Under the pieces are notes generated by a model that was not told the DNA's origin, searched no databases, and saw nothing but the letters and a program-made list of their open reading frames with translations. Position numbers and translations under genes: made by a program. A DNA stretch of 33,342 bases from Chloroflexota bacterium (GTDB taxonomy: Bacteria; Chloroflexota; Limnocylindria; Limnocylindrales; CSP1-4): assembly GCA_027364875.1 (NCBI GenBank), contig DAHXON010000029.1, forward strand, positions 2,381-35,722, in the 5' to 3' direction. Positions 17,733 to 25,244 of this stretch are shown piece after piece. Every line of letters starts with the position of its first letter. Positions within the stretch are counted from its first letter, which is position 1.

Positions 17733-18872
17733 ATGCGTCTCAGTTACCCCGCAGCTCCAGTACGCAGCGTCAGGATGCGACCGGTCGTCGCGGCCTTCGC
17801 GGTCGCCGCCCTCGCCGCGGCCTCGCTGGCAACGTCCGTCGGGGCCCACTCGACCCCGATGTCGTTCCTGAAGTCTCTGCCGACCGTGAGCCAGGTGGGC
17901 TCCACCGTTCCGGGCAACGGCGACATCAATCCCTACGGAGTGGCAATCGCTCCGGTTTCGATGGGCTCGCTCGTCAAGGGCGACATCCTCGTCAGCAACT
18001 TCAACAACAAGGCGAACCTGCAGGGCACCGGCACGACGATCGTCGAGATGTCGCCGAGCGGCCATCTCAAGGTCTTCGCCACGATCAAGGCGGCCGACGT
18101 CAGCGCCTGCCCGGGCGGGGTCGGCTTGACCACGGCACTCGTCGCCTTCCGCAACGGCTGGGTCGTCGTTGGCAGCCTCCCGACCAAGGACGGAATGTCG
18201 GCAACGGCCAAAGCCGGCTGTCTCATCGTCCTCAACAGTTCCGGCAAGGTCGTCACCACGATCCACGGCGGCCTGATCAACGGGCCCTGGGACATGACGG
18301 CACTCGACAACCGTGAGGACGGGATGGTCCTCTTCGTCTCGAACGTGCTCAACGGCACCGTCGCCGCCAACGGCAAGACGGTCCATCGCGGCACCGTCGT
18401 TCGGATAGACCTGGCCGCCTCTTCGTCGGGGATGCCCATGGTCATGTCAGAGCGCGTCATCGGTTGGGGCTTCGCCGAGAAGACCGACCCGGCGGCGCTG
18501 GTCATCGGGCCTACCGGGCTTGCGCTCGGCAGTGACGAGACCCTCTATGTCGCCGACACGCTTGACAACCGCATCGCGGCCATTCCCAACGCGGTCGACG
18601 GCATGAGGGCCTCGCACCGCGGCCGGACCGTGTCCACCAACAAGATCCTGAACCAGCCCCTCGGGCTGGCGCTCGCGCCGAACGGCGACATCCTCAGCGT
18701 GAACGCCGGCGACGGCAACATCGCCGAGACCTCGCCGTCGGGCATGCTCCTCGACTCGAAGACCATCGACCCGGCGGGAGCGGGCTCGCTGTTCGGACTG
18801 GCAGTGAACTCGGCCGGGACCGGCGTGTACTTCGTGGAGGACGACACCAACATGCTGGCGTTCCTCCACTAG
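17733..18872 (+). CDS. Secreted beta-propeller-like (NHL/SMP-30-type) protein
   Basis: 379 aa. An N-terminal signal peptide (two possible starts, ATG 17733 and ATG 17775, followed by a hydrophobic Ala/Val stretch and SVGAHS) precedes repeating beta blades: NPYGVAIAPVS, DILVSNFNNKANLQGTG, TLYVADTLDNRIAAIPNAV, NQPLGLALAPNGDILSVNAG and GSLFGLAVNSAGTGVYFVEDD. This matches NHL-like or TIGR03118-type secreted propellers, which usually bind ligands or act as structural proteins; no enzyme residues are evident. GAGG upstream favours 17733. A strong terminator follows at 18896-18924. Confidence 0.82.
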   Translation: MRLSYPAAPVRSVRMRPVVAAFAVAALAAASLATSVGAHSTPMSFLKSLPTVSQVGSTVPGNGDINPYGVAIAPVSMGSLVKGDILVSNFNNKANLQGTGTTIVEMSPSGHLKVFATIKAADVSACPGGVGLTTALVAFRNGWVVVGSLPTKDGMSATAKAGCLIVLNSSGKVVTTIHGGLINGPWDMTALDNREDGMVLFVSNVLNGTVAANGKTVHRGTVVRIDLAASSSGMPMVMSERVIGWGFAEKTDPAALVIGPTGLALGSDETLYVADTLDNRIAAIPNAVDGMRASHRGRTVSTNKILNQPLGLALAPNGDILSVNAGDGNIAETSPSGMLLDSKTIDPAGAGSLFGLAVNSAGTGVYFVEDDTNMLAFLH

Positions 18873-18895
18873 GTTTCACTGGTTATCCGTTCTGT

Positions 18896-18924
18896 GGCGG
18901 GGGCTCACCCTTCGAGCCCCCGCC
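18896..18924 (+). terminator. Rho-independent terminator after the propeller gene
   Basis: GGCGGGGGCTC at 18896-18906 pairs perfectly with 18914-18924 across a 7-nt loop and is followed by GTTTCG. It lies 24 bp after the propeller stop and before the DUF1801 gene. Confidence 0.8.
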
Positions 18925-18945
18925 GTTTCGTGCCACAATCGGTCC

Positions 18946-19431
18946 ATGCCGTCAAAGCCCGCGCCGCCCGGTGACAGCGGAACCGAGCTCGAGAAGTACG
19001 TCGCGGCGCTGCCGCCCGAGCGAGTCGCCCTGACCCGCCGATTGCACGGCTTGATCGTCGCCGCCAACCCGAGCGGCGCCGACCACCCGGGCTTCGACGT
19101 CGCGATCAAGTACGGGATCCTCATGTACGCCCTGGGCGGCGACTGGCGTCACTGGGTCGTCGCCATCGACGCGCGCTCCAAAGGCGGAGTCGGAATCAAG
19201 TTCCTGTATGGCGTGCTGATGACGGACGAGCGCCGTGTCCTACGGGCGGGAACCTCCGTTCTGAAGAGCTGGGATCTCGGCTCGGGTGCGGACCTGGACG
19301 AGGCGGCCGTGTCGGCCTACGTCGCCGAGGCCGTCCGTCTGTATCCCGAATACAAGGCCAACGACCGGGCGATCCTGGAGTCGGCGCGGAAGTCAGGAGC
19401 GGTTCGGTCCGGCCGCTCAGATAGGGGGTAG
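18946..19431 (+). CDS. DUF1801 (YdhG/YjbR-like) domain protein
   Basis: 161 aa. The LHGLIVAANPSGADHPGFDVAIKYGILMYA segment and RHWVVAIDARSKGGVGIKFLYGVLM resemble DUF1801 proteins, small alpha/beta proteins often found beside stress or ligand-binding genes and of unknown biochemical role. Its stop is 2 bp before the start of the DUF2461 gene (AGGGGG ribosome site), so the two form an operon that the element has interrupted. Confidence 0.75.
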   Translation: MPSKPAPPGDSGTELEKYVAALPPERVALTRRLHGLIVAANPSGADHPGFDVAIKYGILMYALGGDWRHWVVAIDARSKGGVGIKFLYGVLMTDERRVLRAGTSVLKSWDLGSGADLDEAAVSAYVAEAVRLYPEYKANDRAILESARKSGAVRSGRSDRG

Positions 19432-19433
19432 CG

Positions 19434-19691
19434 ATGGCGGAGCCATTCGCCGGCTTCTCGCGAGATGGGATCCAGTTCCTCGTGGACCTGGCCGGCCACA
19501 ACGACCGCTCGTGGTTCCAGCCGCGCAAGGCCGAATACGATCGCCTGCTCAAGGAGCCGCTCGAGGCACTGTGCTGGGCGCTTGCCGAGCGGTTCGAGTC
19601 GAGAGGGCTGCCGCTCAAATCCGATCCGGCCCGCTCGCCCTTCCGCATCTATCGCGACGTCCGCTTCTCGGCCGACAAGTCGCCCCACTAG
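19434..19691 (+). pseudogene. DUF2461 gene, 5' part, split by element insertion
   Basis: The 83 sense codons before a premature stop at 19689-19691 encode the N-terminus of a DUF2461 protein (FSRDGIQFLVDLAGHNDRSW, SPFRIYRDVRFSADKSP). The last codons (His, stop) come from the element. Joining 19684 to 29246 restores ...DKSPYKTHISASF... and a 702-bp, 233-aa gene with the family's usual size. ATG 19434 has AGGGGG five bases upstream. It may still be expressed as a short truncated protein. Confidence 0.95.
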
Positions 19692-19706
19692 AGCAGGGTA
19701 CATACC
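19671..19706 (+). other. attL: left attachment site of the element
   Basis: Host half-site ends ...GACAAGTCG, followed by the crossover dinucleotide CC (19683-19684), 12 bp, then GGTACATACC (19697-19706) of the element. The 12-bp spacing equals that at attR. Placement at CC is supported by restoration of the DUF2461 frame and by symmetry of the rebuilt attP. Confidence 0.88.
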
Positions 19707-19724
19707 GCAACAGAGGGTGGAAGC

Positions 19725-19967
19725 ATGGACAGAGAGCAGCTGATACTGGACCGAACGGCAGCAAAACAGGGAATGTCGTTGCACCGGAACGATGACGGGA
19801 CGTGGAGCCTGGGCATGGCTGCCAACCCCGAGCCCCTGACCGCAAACAAGCCTCGCGCGGTCGAAACCTTCATTTCGGGCAACCGCATCCGGTTCGCCGA
19901 TGGCCGCGTGTTCCCGAGGCGGATGACGACGGCCGAACTGAAGGCTGCACTAGGGATAGAGGAGTAG
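19725..19967 (+). CDS. Small hypothetical protein of the element, 80 aa
   Basis: Not recognised. ATG 19725 follows GGTGGAAGC and lies 18 bp after the attL palindrome GGTACATACC, making it the first gene inside the element. The product (MDREQLILDRTAAKQGMSLH to TTAELKAALGIEE) is mixed charged, with no cysteine motif or membrane segment; its ending resembles a helix. It may be regulated by the palindrome next to it. Confidence 0.5.
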   Translation: MDREQLILDRTAAKQGMSLHRNDDGTWSLGMAANPEPLTANKPRAVETFISGNRIRFADGRVFPRRMTTAELKAALGIEE

Positions 19968-20118
19968 TCCGACTCGTCGGGCAGCACAGGCGGAGACAAG
20001 GGGTAGCACGGCCTGTCCGGGTGCTGTCACTTGCAGCGCGATATTCGCTGAAGGATGCCCGCTCGCGCTCCGTATTGGTGTCCTCCTGCGCTTGGTGGCG
20101 CGACTGAGCACATATCGA

Positions 20119-20190
20119 CCAAGGCACATACCAACGAGCGCATCCGACACGCTCAGCCGTACTCACTGAACGGCAGTTCCACGGCTGAGC
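20119..20190 (+). promoter_or_regulatory. GGTA-N2-TACC-like motif and 10-bp inverted repeat
   Basis: CCAAGGCACATACC at 20119-20132 matches the attR arm (CCAAGGTACATACC on the opposite strand) at 13 of 14 positions. Next to it GCTCAGCCGT (20151-20160) and its complement (20181-20190) form a 10-bp inverted repeat with a 20-bp spacer. Both lie in the otherwise gene-free 19968-20546 region that also holds the iterons. They may be control sites of the replication region. Confidence 0.4.
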
Positions 20191-20370
20191 AGCACGCCCC
20201 TGGTCGGTTAGGTGTAGTTGGGTGCGCTCGCAGCACTCAGGCGGGGCCGGCCGGCCGACTTGCGCCGAGTGGCACTGGGGTACCCGGTAGGTTTCGCGCG
20301 GGCCGGGCTCAGGGCGGACAGTCAGTGCCTCCCTTTTCATCCAGTGTGTGAACCCTCCCGAGACGGCTGA

Positions 20371-20537
20371 AGGCGCGACAGCGCGACAAACAGGGGACCT
20401 ATGGTCCCCCCTGTTGTCTCGCCCCTGGGTTGTCTCGCATCTTGTCTCGCCGTTGTCTCGCTCGTGCTCAATTCTGTCTCGCGAACTGTCTCGCGGTTGT
20501 CTCGCCTCGTTTACTAAACGAGACAGTTTCCGAGACA
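20371..20537. repeat. Iteron array, candidate replication origin
   Basis: Seven direct TGTCTCGC copies start at 20415, 20431, 20443, 20454, 20475, 20487 and 20498. Steps of 12, 11 and 21 bp repeat, so positions 20431-20474 and 20475-20518 are two 44-bp modules of three iterons each. Two inverted CGAGACA copies follow at 20519 and 20531, and two degenerate inverted copies (GCGCGACA) precede at 20373 and 20381. A palindrome CTCGTTTA-C-TAAACGAG (20507-20523) and a hairpin around 20389-20415 flank the array. It lies directly 3' of the RepA-like ATPase gene. Origin function is inferred from layout. Confidence 0.65.
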
Positions 20538-20546
20538 CTTTCTGCC

Positions 20547-21761
20547 TCATCTGGTTGTCCACGTGGACGGTAGCGACGTCTCGTCCTTCATGAACCGATC
20601 CAGGTTGCGAGCCAGGATCTTGCGCACTGACCCCGCTACTAGCTTCGTGTCCGTCTCGGACTTCAGCGCTTTCACAATGGCTTCGACGGTCATTGGCCTA
20701 CCGGCCTGTTCGAGCAGATCGTGGATCAGGTCGGCTTGACTCTTGGGTTTCGGCTGGACGACTCCCACCTCAACGTGGCCGTCGAAGTAGAACGAGAACG
20801 AGACGAACTGGGGCCGTGGCTGGGGACCGCCGTTACGCTTCTTGTTCCGCAACTCTAGGGTCATGACGTTCGGCTGAAGGCGCCACGTCTCCGGATCGAA
20901 CACCGGCTCGACTTGCCCCTCGTCCGTCTTTTCAACGGCCCATGTCTCCCGAGCGAAGTTGTGGACATGCACGGAGCCGAACGGCTTGTCAGGGAAGCGT
21001 CCAGACGCACCCGCGACGTGCGCGATGACCAGGGAAGGCCGACCGATGACTCGCAAGCCGGCATAGAACTCCTGGGCGCCCGCTGCCCCGCCCATGGTGT
21101 CACCCGTGGACGTCGCAGCTGTGTACGAGTCGATGACGACATAGCCGATCCCCAGGTCATCGCAGTCCGCCCGGAGCAGATCGGCAATTTCGTCCAGGGC
21201 GCCTTTGCGCTGGGTCCAGTCGTCACCGAAGGGCGCCCGGTACGCGACCATCGCAAGCTCGTCATCGGTCGCGCCGAGCATTCTCGCCCGGTTGCCCCAC
21301 TCAGACTCGTGATGCTCAAAGTCGAGCACCATGACCCGGATGCCCTTGCGGACTAGTTCTAGCGCGAAGTGAACCGACACCCACCCTTTGCCCGTGCCTC
21401 CAGGCGCGTACAGGACGGTCGCGCCTTCAGGTGTCAGAAACGGTGGGACAAGTTGGTCGGGTGGGGGACCGTACGGAAGGTCCAGCAGCGTTCGAGAGCC
21501 GACCGTAAGCTGGCTCTCAATGGCTGCTTGGTCGGCTGCCCTGGCTAGCCGGCGTTCTTCCTGGGCCACCGCGATATCCATGGCTGTCGGCTGGGGAGTC
21601 AGCGTCTCCCTGAGGCGTGCCAGACCATCCATTCCCTGAGTGTCATATACGTCGATGCGGCTGCCATCATGCAGGCTGACCCACAGGTGTGACCCTGGCT
21701 CGTGGGTCATTCCCTTGATTCCTAGTCGGTCCCTCTGACCGTTGGTCGGAGTGTCACTCAT
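20547..21761 (-). CDS. RepA-like AAA+/RecA-fold ATPase with C-terminal winged helix
   Basis: 404 aa. A RecA-type core (about residues 95-290) shows Walker A APGGTGKGW at 119-127, a Glu in VLDFEHH near 149, and Walker B GYVVIDSY near 207-213, as in the AAA_25/RepA family of hexameric replicative helicases and DNA-binding ATPases of plasmids and phages. The last 70 residues (QADLIHDLLEQAGRPMTVEA and LVAGSVRKILARNLDRFMKD) look like a winged helix. It is the last gene of a three-gene minus-strand operon, with 4-bp ATGA overlaps, and ends beside the iteron array. It probably drives replication of the element. Confidence 0.85.
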   Translation of the reverse strand: MSDTPTNGQRDRLGIKGMTHEPGSHLWVSLHDGSRIDVYDTQGMDGLARLRETLTPQPTAMDIAVAQEERRLARAADQAAIESQLTVGSRTLLDLPYGPPPDQLVPPFLTPEGATVLYAPGGTGKGWVSVHFALELVRKGIRVMVLDFEHHESEWGNRARMLGATDDELAMVAYRAPFGDDWTQRKGALDEIADLLRADCDDLGIGYVVIDSYTAATSTGDTMGGAAGAQEFYAGLRVIGRPSLVIAHVAGASGRFPDKPFGSVHVHNFARETWAVEKTDEGQVEPVFDPETWRLQPNVMTLELRNKKRNGGPQPRPQFVSFSFYFDGHVEVGVVQPKPKSQADLIHDLLEQAGRPMTVEAIVKALKSETDTKLVAGSVRKILARNLDRFMKDETSLPSTWTTR

Positions 21762-22006
21762 CCGGCCCCGTTGGAGCGGTCGGGCCGGCCGGTAGGCGTC
21801 AGCTGTGCGACGTCTGCACGTCGCAAACCGGCGAGCAGCATTGAGTCAAGGACATCCACTCCACCATCGGAGAACTGCTGAAGCGGGAGTGCCAGAGCCA
21901 GGTCAACGAGGCGCCTGCGAATGATCTGATTCGGTACGCCCGAGTCCGCGAGCCCGGCCGCGACCGAACTGAGGACGGCTTTGGGGTCGTAAGTCTCGCC
22001 GTTCAT
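21758..22006 (-). CDS. Small hypothetical protein between HTH and RepA-like genes, 82 aa
   Basis: Not recognised. Sequence MNGETYDPKAVLSSVAAGLA to a Gly/Arg/Pro tail. Predicted mainly helical, without cysteines or membrane segments. Both ends overlap neighbours by 4 bp (ATGA with the upstream HTH gene and with the ATPase), which strongly supports coding and translational coupling. It may be an accessory replication protein. Confidence 0.75.
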   Translation of the reverse strand: MNGETYDPKAVLSSVAAGLADSGVPNQIIRRRLVDLALALPLQQFSDGGVDVLDSMLLAGLRRADVAQLTPTGRPDRSNGAG

Positions 22007-22197
22007 GACTGCTTGCTTTCCGCCATGCCATGTTGGTGCTTCGGTCCCTTGTTTGGGTTCCGACTGATTCCGGCGCCTCTCGCAATTTGATGGACACGTT
22101 GACGGGTCATGCCGTAGAACGCGCCGATTTCGCCGTAGGGAATGCCGGCTTGCGCGAGAGCAACGATCCGGTCATCACGGCTGGGAATTGTGTTCAT
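22003..22197 (-). CDS. Small HTH DNA-binding protein of the element, 64 aa
   Basis: Residues about 8-42 (DRIVALAQAGIPYGEIGAFY then GMTRQRVHQIARGAG) form a clear helix-turn-helix, like the recognition part of sigma-70 region 4 or Xre-type repressors. The rest is a short basic tail. First gene of the replication operon; its start faces the capsid operon across a divergent promoter with a GGTA-N2-TACC-type site. It is a candidate element repressor or replication initiator, by inference. Confidence 0.75.
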   Translation of the reverse strand: MNTIPSRDDRIVALAQAGIPYGEIGAFYGMTRQRVHQIARGAGISRNPNKGPKHQHGMAESKQS

Positions 22198-22206
22198 ATG
22201 GCCAGT

Positions 22207-22254
22207 TTGACACGGAGTGGGTGGCTTGTCTATACCACTGGACAGGGTACATAC
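22207..22254 (+). promoter_or_regulatory. Promoter of the capsid operon with GGTACATAC motif at the start site
   Basis: TTGACA at 22207-22212 and TATACC at 22231-22236, spaced 18 bp, give a good promoter reading toward the scaffold and capsid genes. CAGGGTACATAC at 22242-22253 lies where transcription would begin; these 12 bases also occur in attL at 19694-19705. An element regulator may bind here. Confidence 0.5.
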
Positions 22255-22359
22255 TACCGATGTATGCTAGTCCTGTCGGTTCCAGGGGTCGAAAGGGACT
22301 GAACCTTGAACCAGACGTGTAAACGTCAACTCGACCGAAACGAAACCTTAGGAGAATAC

Positions 22360-22776
22360 GTGGCAGACACGGACACTTCCGAGACTACGGTCGAGGGAAC
22401 AGGGAACGATCAGGCAACGGCGGCATACAAGGGGTTGCAGAAGGTTCTGGCCGGTCGGGATCGCACGATTAGCGAACTGACTGAGCAGCTGAACAACATG
22501 CAGTCCCAGCTGGGCCAGTTCGAGAACGACACGGAGTACCAGACTTACCGTCAGCAGAAAGATGCTGAGCGGGCCAAGGCAGCCAGGCTGGCGCAACTTG
22601 AAGCGTTGAGGGCTGAGTTTGAGCCTGAGGAAGAGCCACCTACTCCATACCAGCACAGCGAATATCACGCGCGCTCAGTGAAGGGCGAGCCCTCGGTTGA
22701 TGACCTTCGAAACGATTTGGACAAGATGACCGGCAAGTCTTCGAGGCGACCCGACTGGGGCGACATTCTCGGGTAG
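22360..22776 (+). CDS. Capsid scaffold-like protein
   Basis: 138 aa from GTG 22360, which has GGAGAA at 22351-22356 and is preferred over the TTG at 22306. Acidic N-terminus, then a long helix rich in Gln/Leu/Glu (YKGLQKVLAGRDRTISELTE, QLNNMQSQLGQF, QQKDAERAKAARLAQLEALR) likely to form a coiled coil. A small acidic coiled-coil protein directly 5' of a major capsid gene is the classic place and shape of a phage scaffold. The sequence shows no protease motif. The spacing of 64 bp to the capsid gene supports an operon. Confidence 0.7.
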   Translation: MADTDTSETTVEGTGNDQATAAYKGLQKVLAGRDRTISELTEQLNNMQSQLGQFENDTEYQTYRQQKDAERAKAARLAQLEALRAEFEPEEEPPTPYQHSEYHARSVKGEPSVDDLRNDLDKMTGKSSRRPDWGDILG

Positions 22777-22840
22777 CGCGTAAAAACGCCTCCCTCGTGG
22801 CACATAACGAGGGGACGCCGCGCAAGCGGCAGAAAGAAGA

Positions 22841-23791
22841 ATGGCAGGCGATACCTATTTCACAACCGGGACGACCAATTTCGACAAGACGGTCGTTCCT
22901 CTCATCGAGAAGCAGATTCTCGCAAACCTCCGGGCTGGTCTTCCTTGGACCCCTGCTGGGTCCGTCATCCCGGGGACTTTCGTCAAGGGATCAAATGGCG
23001 AATTCCGAGCAGTCGCCTATGGCGATCTGGTCGAAGGCGGCGAGGTTGATCTGGAAGATGCCGATCCCGATCCGGACATCGAATCGATGGACATCGATTA
23101 CGTCACGTTCACGGGAGAGCGCGTCGGCCGGGTTCTTGGCCTCAGCGACAACAGCCAGGAACGATCTCCGCACAACCTCATGGCCGTTGCTGCCGATAAG
23201 GTGGCGCGTGCTGCGTCTGTCATGGTTGACAACGTGGTTCGCGCTCTCTACGCGGCTGCAACTCCTGACGTCTTCGGCGGCACGAGCAAGGATGCCATTG
23301 ACGAAATCGCCCTTGGCGACAACTTCACGGCGAAGCTCCTGAAGGACATGGTTGCTCTGGCGAGGTTCAGCAACATCAAGCCGCTGAAGTCTGGGCTCTA
23401 TGCCTTCGTCGCGGACTCCTTGGTCATTCGTGACCTTCAGGAAGACGACGACTACAAGGAAGAGATTCAGCACGCCAATCCGCAGTCGCTCCTCACTGGT
23501 CAGATCGGCCAGTACGCGGGCGCTGCGATCATTGACGCTGGCTCGCGCGGCATCGTTCATAGCGGTGCTGGCACCGGCTCCGTTGACGTTCATCAGCCTA
23601 CGCTGATCGGCGCTGATGCAGTCTTCGCCGGCCTTGGCGATCTTCAGATCAAGACCGCCGTTGGCCCGGACAAGGCTGACCCTCTCGGCCGAAGGGACAC
23701 CATCGGATACAAGTCGTTCATCGGTGGCGTGCTCAACGACGCGGAGAACGAATACCGCTTCGTGAGCGCCGCCGTGGCTACTTCTCTCTGA
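22841..23791 (+). CDS. HK97-fold major capsid protein (N4-gp56-like family)
   Basis: 316 aa. FDKTVVPLIEKQILANLRAG near the start, a conserved DYVTFTGERVGRVLGLSD strand, AADKVARAASVMVDNVVRAL helix, LKSGLYAFVADSLVIRDLQE, and NPQSLLTGQIGQYAGAAIID with the 'GxIGxxxGxxII' turn are typical of N4-gp56-type phage capsid proteins. Such proteins assemble into icosahedral shells around DNA. The residue order is complete and no frameshift is seen. It follows the scaffold gene and is closed by two hairpins at 23827-23881 and 23940-23972. No terminase or portal gene exists in this element. An encapsulin shell is a less likely alternative. Confidence 0.85.
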   Translation: MAGDTYFTTGTTNFDKTVVPLIEKQILANLRAGLPWTPAGSVIPGTFVKGSNGEFRAVAYGDLVEGGEVDLEDADPDPDIESMDIDYVTFTGERVGRVLGLSDNSQERSPHNLMAVAADKVARAASVMVDNVVRALYAAATPDVFGGTSKDAIDEIALGDNFTAKLLKDMVALARFSNIKPLKSGLYAFVADSLVIRDLQEDDDYKEEIQHANPQSLLTGQIGQYAGAAIIDAGSRGIVHSGAGTGSVDVHQPTLIGADAVFAGLGDLQIKTAVGPDKADPLGRRDTIGYKSFIGGVLNDAENEYRFVSAAVATSL

Positions 23792-23826
23792 GCGAAATGG
23801 GACAGCTAACCGTGAACACGTTTAGC

Positions 23827-23881
23827 CGCCCCTCAGTGCCGCTGGCCTGTTGCCAATTGTCCCCAGCGGCACTGAAGGGCG
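23827..23881 (+). terminator. Strong stem-loop after the capsid gene
   Basis: 19-bp arms (23827-23845 and 23863-23881) with one mismatch and a 17-nt loop, followed by TATTCCTTT. It begins 35 bp after the capsid stop and should end most capsid transcripts. Confidence 0.75.
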
Positions 23882-23939
23882 TATTCCTTTCCGCCCTCGC
23901 GAAGAGTCGGTTCGTTGCTGGCCGATCCTTCGGAGTAAT

Positions 23940-23972
23940 GGCCGGCCGGGTATTCCATGTCCCCGGCCGGCC
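23940..23972 (+). terminator. Second stem-loop after the capsid gene
   Basis: GGCCGGCCGGG at 23940-23950 pairs perfectly with 23962-23972 across an 11-nt loop, then CATCCCTTT. It lies just before the gene at 23993, so it may attenuate the downstream small genes or act as a backup. Confidence 0.55.
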
Positions 23973-23992
23973 CATCCCTTTCGCGGTGGCGT

Positions 23993-24292
23993 ATGACTAA
24001 GAGCCGCGCCGCGTTTGACGCTATGGTTTCGGCCGTTCGTGATTTGATGACGGCACGTGGTCATACCATCGGCCAGTTGATCCGAGAGGACGATGATCCG
24101 TGGACTCTCTCTGTTCAATGCAGTGTGTGTGAACACTGGGCCACAATTTCGATACCGCCTCAGAATACGGCTGAGCAAGACATATCAGGGCAGGCTCTCG
24201 GCTCTTGTCGCGGTACACCCTGGCGGAAGCCTCAGGCGCAGCCGGAGCGTGTAAACGACGCGGGCTACCGCTACGTGGGGGCGAACGCATGA
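23993..24292 (+). CDS. Small cysteine-containing protein of the element, 99 aa
   Basis: Not recognised. ATG 23993 starts MTKSRAAFDAMVSAVRDLMT; a CSVCEHW motif (CxxC) and a later GSCRG may form a metal site or zinc knuckle. Its stop overlaps the next start as ATGA (24289-24292), strong support for a coupled gene. The start at 23957, upstream, lies in the second hairpin and was not used. Confidence 0.7.
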   Translation: MTKSRAAFDAMVSAVRDLMTARGHTIGQLIREDDDPWTLSVQCSVCEHWATISIPPQNTAEQDISGQALGSCRGTPWRKPQAQPERVNDAGYRYVGANA

Positions 24293-24477
24293 GCGCCGCT
24301 CACGTGGTAGCCGACATTCACTTTGGCGAGAGCAACGGCCCATCCTGGCTGGTCTGCAAGGATGGCACGCGACTCACTGCGAAGGACCCAGAGACGCTAG
24401 GGTTGGTTTGGCAGCGGCACGGCGGCTCCCTATATGGCGGGAACCTGTGGCCGAGTAAGAAGGTGGCGCATGCCTGA
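24289..24477 (+). CDS. Small hypothetical protein of the element, 62 aa
   Basis: Not recognised. MSAAHVVADIHFGESNGPSW, then a Leu/Lys-rich half. Four-base overlap with the upstream gene and 8-bp overlap with the gene at 24470 show a tightly packed translation unit. No motif is evident. Confidence 0.65.
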   Translation: MSAAHVVADIHFGESNGPSWLVCKDGTRLTAKDPETLGLVWQRHGGSLYGGNLWPSKKVAHA

Positions 24478-25237
24478 CGGCCTCAATCGACGCGGGCAGT
24501 TCGCGCCGGACCCCACGTGGCCCGCTGACGTGCCGTGGGCGACTGTCGCGGTGCCCAAGGGCGAAATCTCCATAGCTCGCGCAGCCGGCCGGCCGTTGCG
24601 GCGGGTAGGTAGCCGCAAACCGGCTCCGCTCGATCCGAACCGCAAGCGCATTCGCTGCGAGATACCTGGCTGTTGGTCTGAGGCACACGAGACGCGGCTG
24701 TATAAGGGCGAGCCGGTGCAGCTGTGCTGGAACCACGCAACGGAGTGGGACATGGAGGAAGCGCCCCAGTCTCCGAAGCCTCAGCCCGTCTCTGTGGCTG
24801 CACAGCCTCAGGAAGCCCCAGGACGCGAGCGAGAGCCCGAACCCGACATGGCAGCCGTCAAGGCCAAGATCAAGGCTACGGACGCGGCGCTGAAGGCGGC
24901 AGCGGCTCAGGAACCAGACAGCCCGCTACGTCAGGAGTACCTAGCCGCGCGGAGACGGCAGCGGGAAGGCATGCGCTCAGAGGACGGGACGCGGAGCGTA
25001 GCCGAGTACATCGACAGGAGCCGCGCCCACGGCGCCGAGCGGCGCAAACTGCCGTCCCGTTCGAGGGAAGCTCGCCGGCTCGAAAAGCGGCGTGAGCGAG
25101 CCCGCAAGCGCGGCCAAGACCCCGGCCTGACGACTCGGGAAGAGCGGGTGTTAGCAACGACGTTAGCCAAGCTCGACCACGCAGTCGCTACTGCCGCAAG
25201 CGGGCTACCCGGCGATGTTCCATTGCGACGTCCGTAG
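24470..25237 (+). CDS. Basic Cys/His-containing protein of the element, 255 aa
   Basis: Not recognised. ATG 24470 follows GAAGGTGG and overlaps the previous stop. Basic N-terminus (RRGQF, AGRPLRRVGSRKPAP), then IRCEIPGCWSEAHETRLYKG and VQLCWNHATEW, whose C-x4-C and C-x2-H spacing suggests one zinc-binding unit. The second half is a Glu/Ala helix followed by a very basic tail (RRKLPSRSREARRLEKRRER). It looks like a nucleic-acid-binding protein. No HNH catalytic motif is complete. Confidence 0.7.
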   Translation: MPDGLNRRGQFAPDPTWPADVPWATVAVPKGEISIARAAGRPLRRVGSRKPAPLDPNRKRIRCEIPGCWSEAHETRLYKGEPVQLCWNHATEWDMEEAPQSPKPQPVSVAAQPQEAPGREREPEPDMAAVKAKIKATDAALKAAAAQEPDSPLRQEYLAARRRQREGMRSEDGTRSVAEYIDRSRAHGAERRKLPSRSREARRLEKRRERARKRGQDPGLTTREERVLATTLAKLDHAVATAASGLPGDVPLRRP

Positions 25238-25244
25238 TGAGTTG

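Noticed and set aside
20055..20351. Open frame of 98 codons between the first element gene and the iterons
   Set aside because: No ribosome site, odd composition, and it covers the inverted repeat at 20151-20190; treated as non-coding.
20400..20540. Repeats considered as a CRISPR array
   Set aside because: Units are 8 bp with 3-13 bp spacing and appear on both strands; there are no cas genes. An iteron origin fits better.
23797..24000. Plus-strand open frame of 67 codons after the capsid gene
   Set aside because: It runs through both stem-loops, has no ribosome site and overlaps the better-supported start at 23993. The hairpins explain the region.
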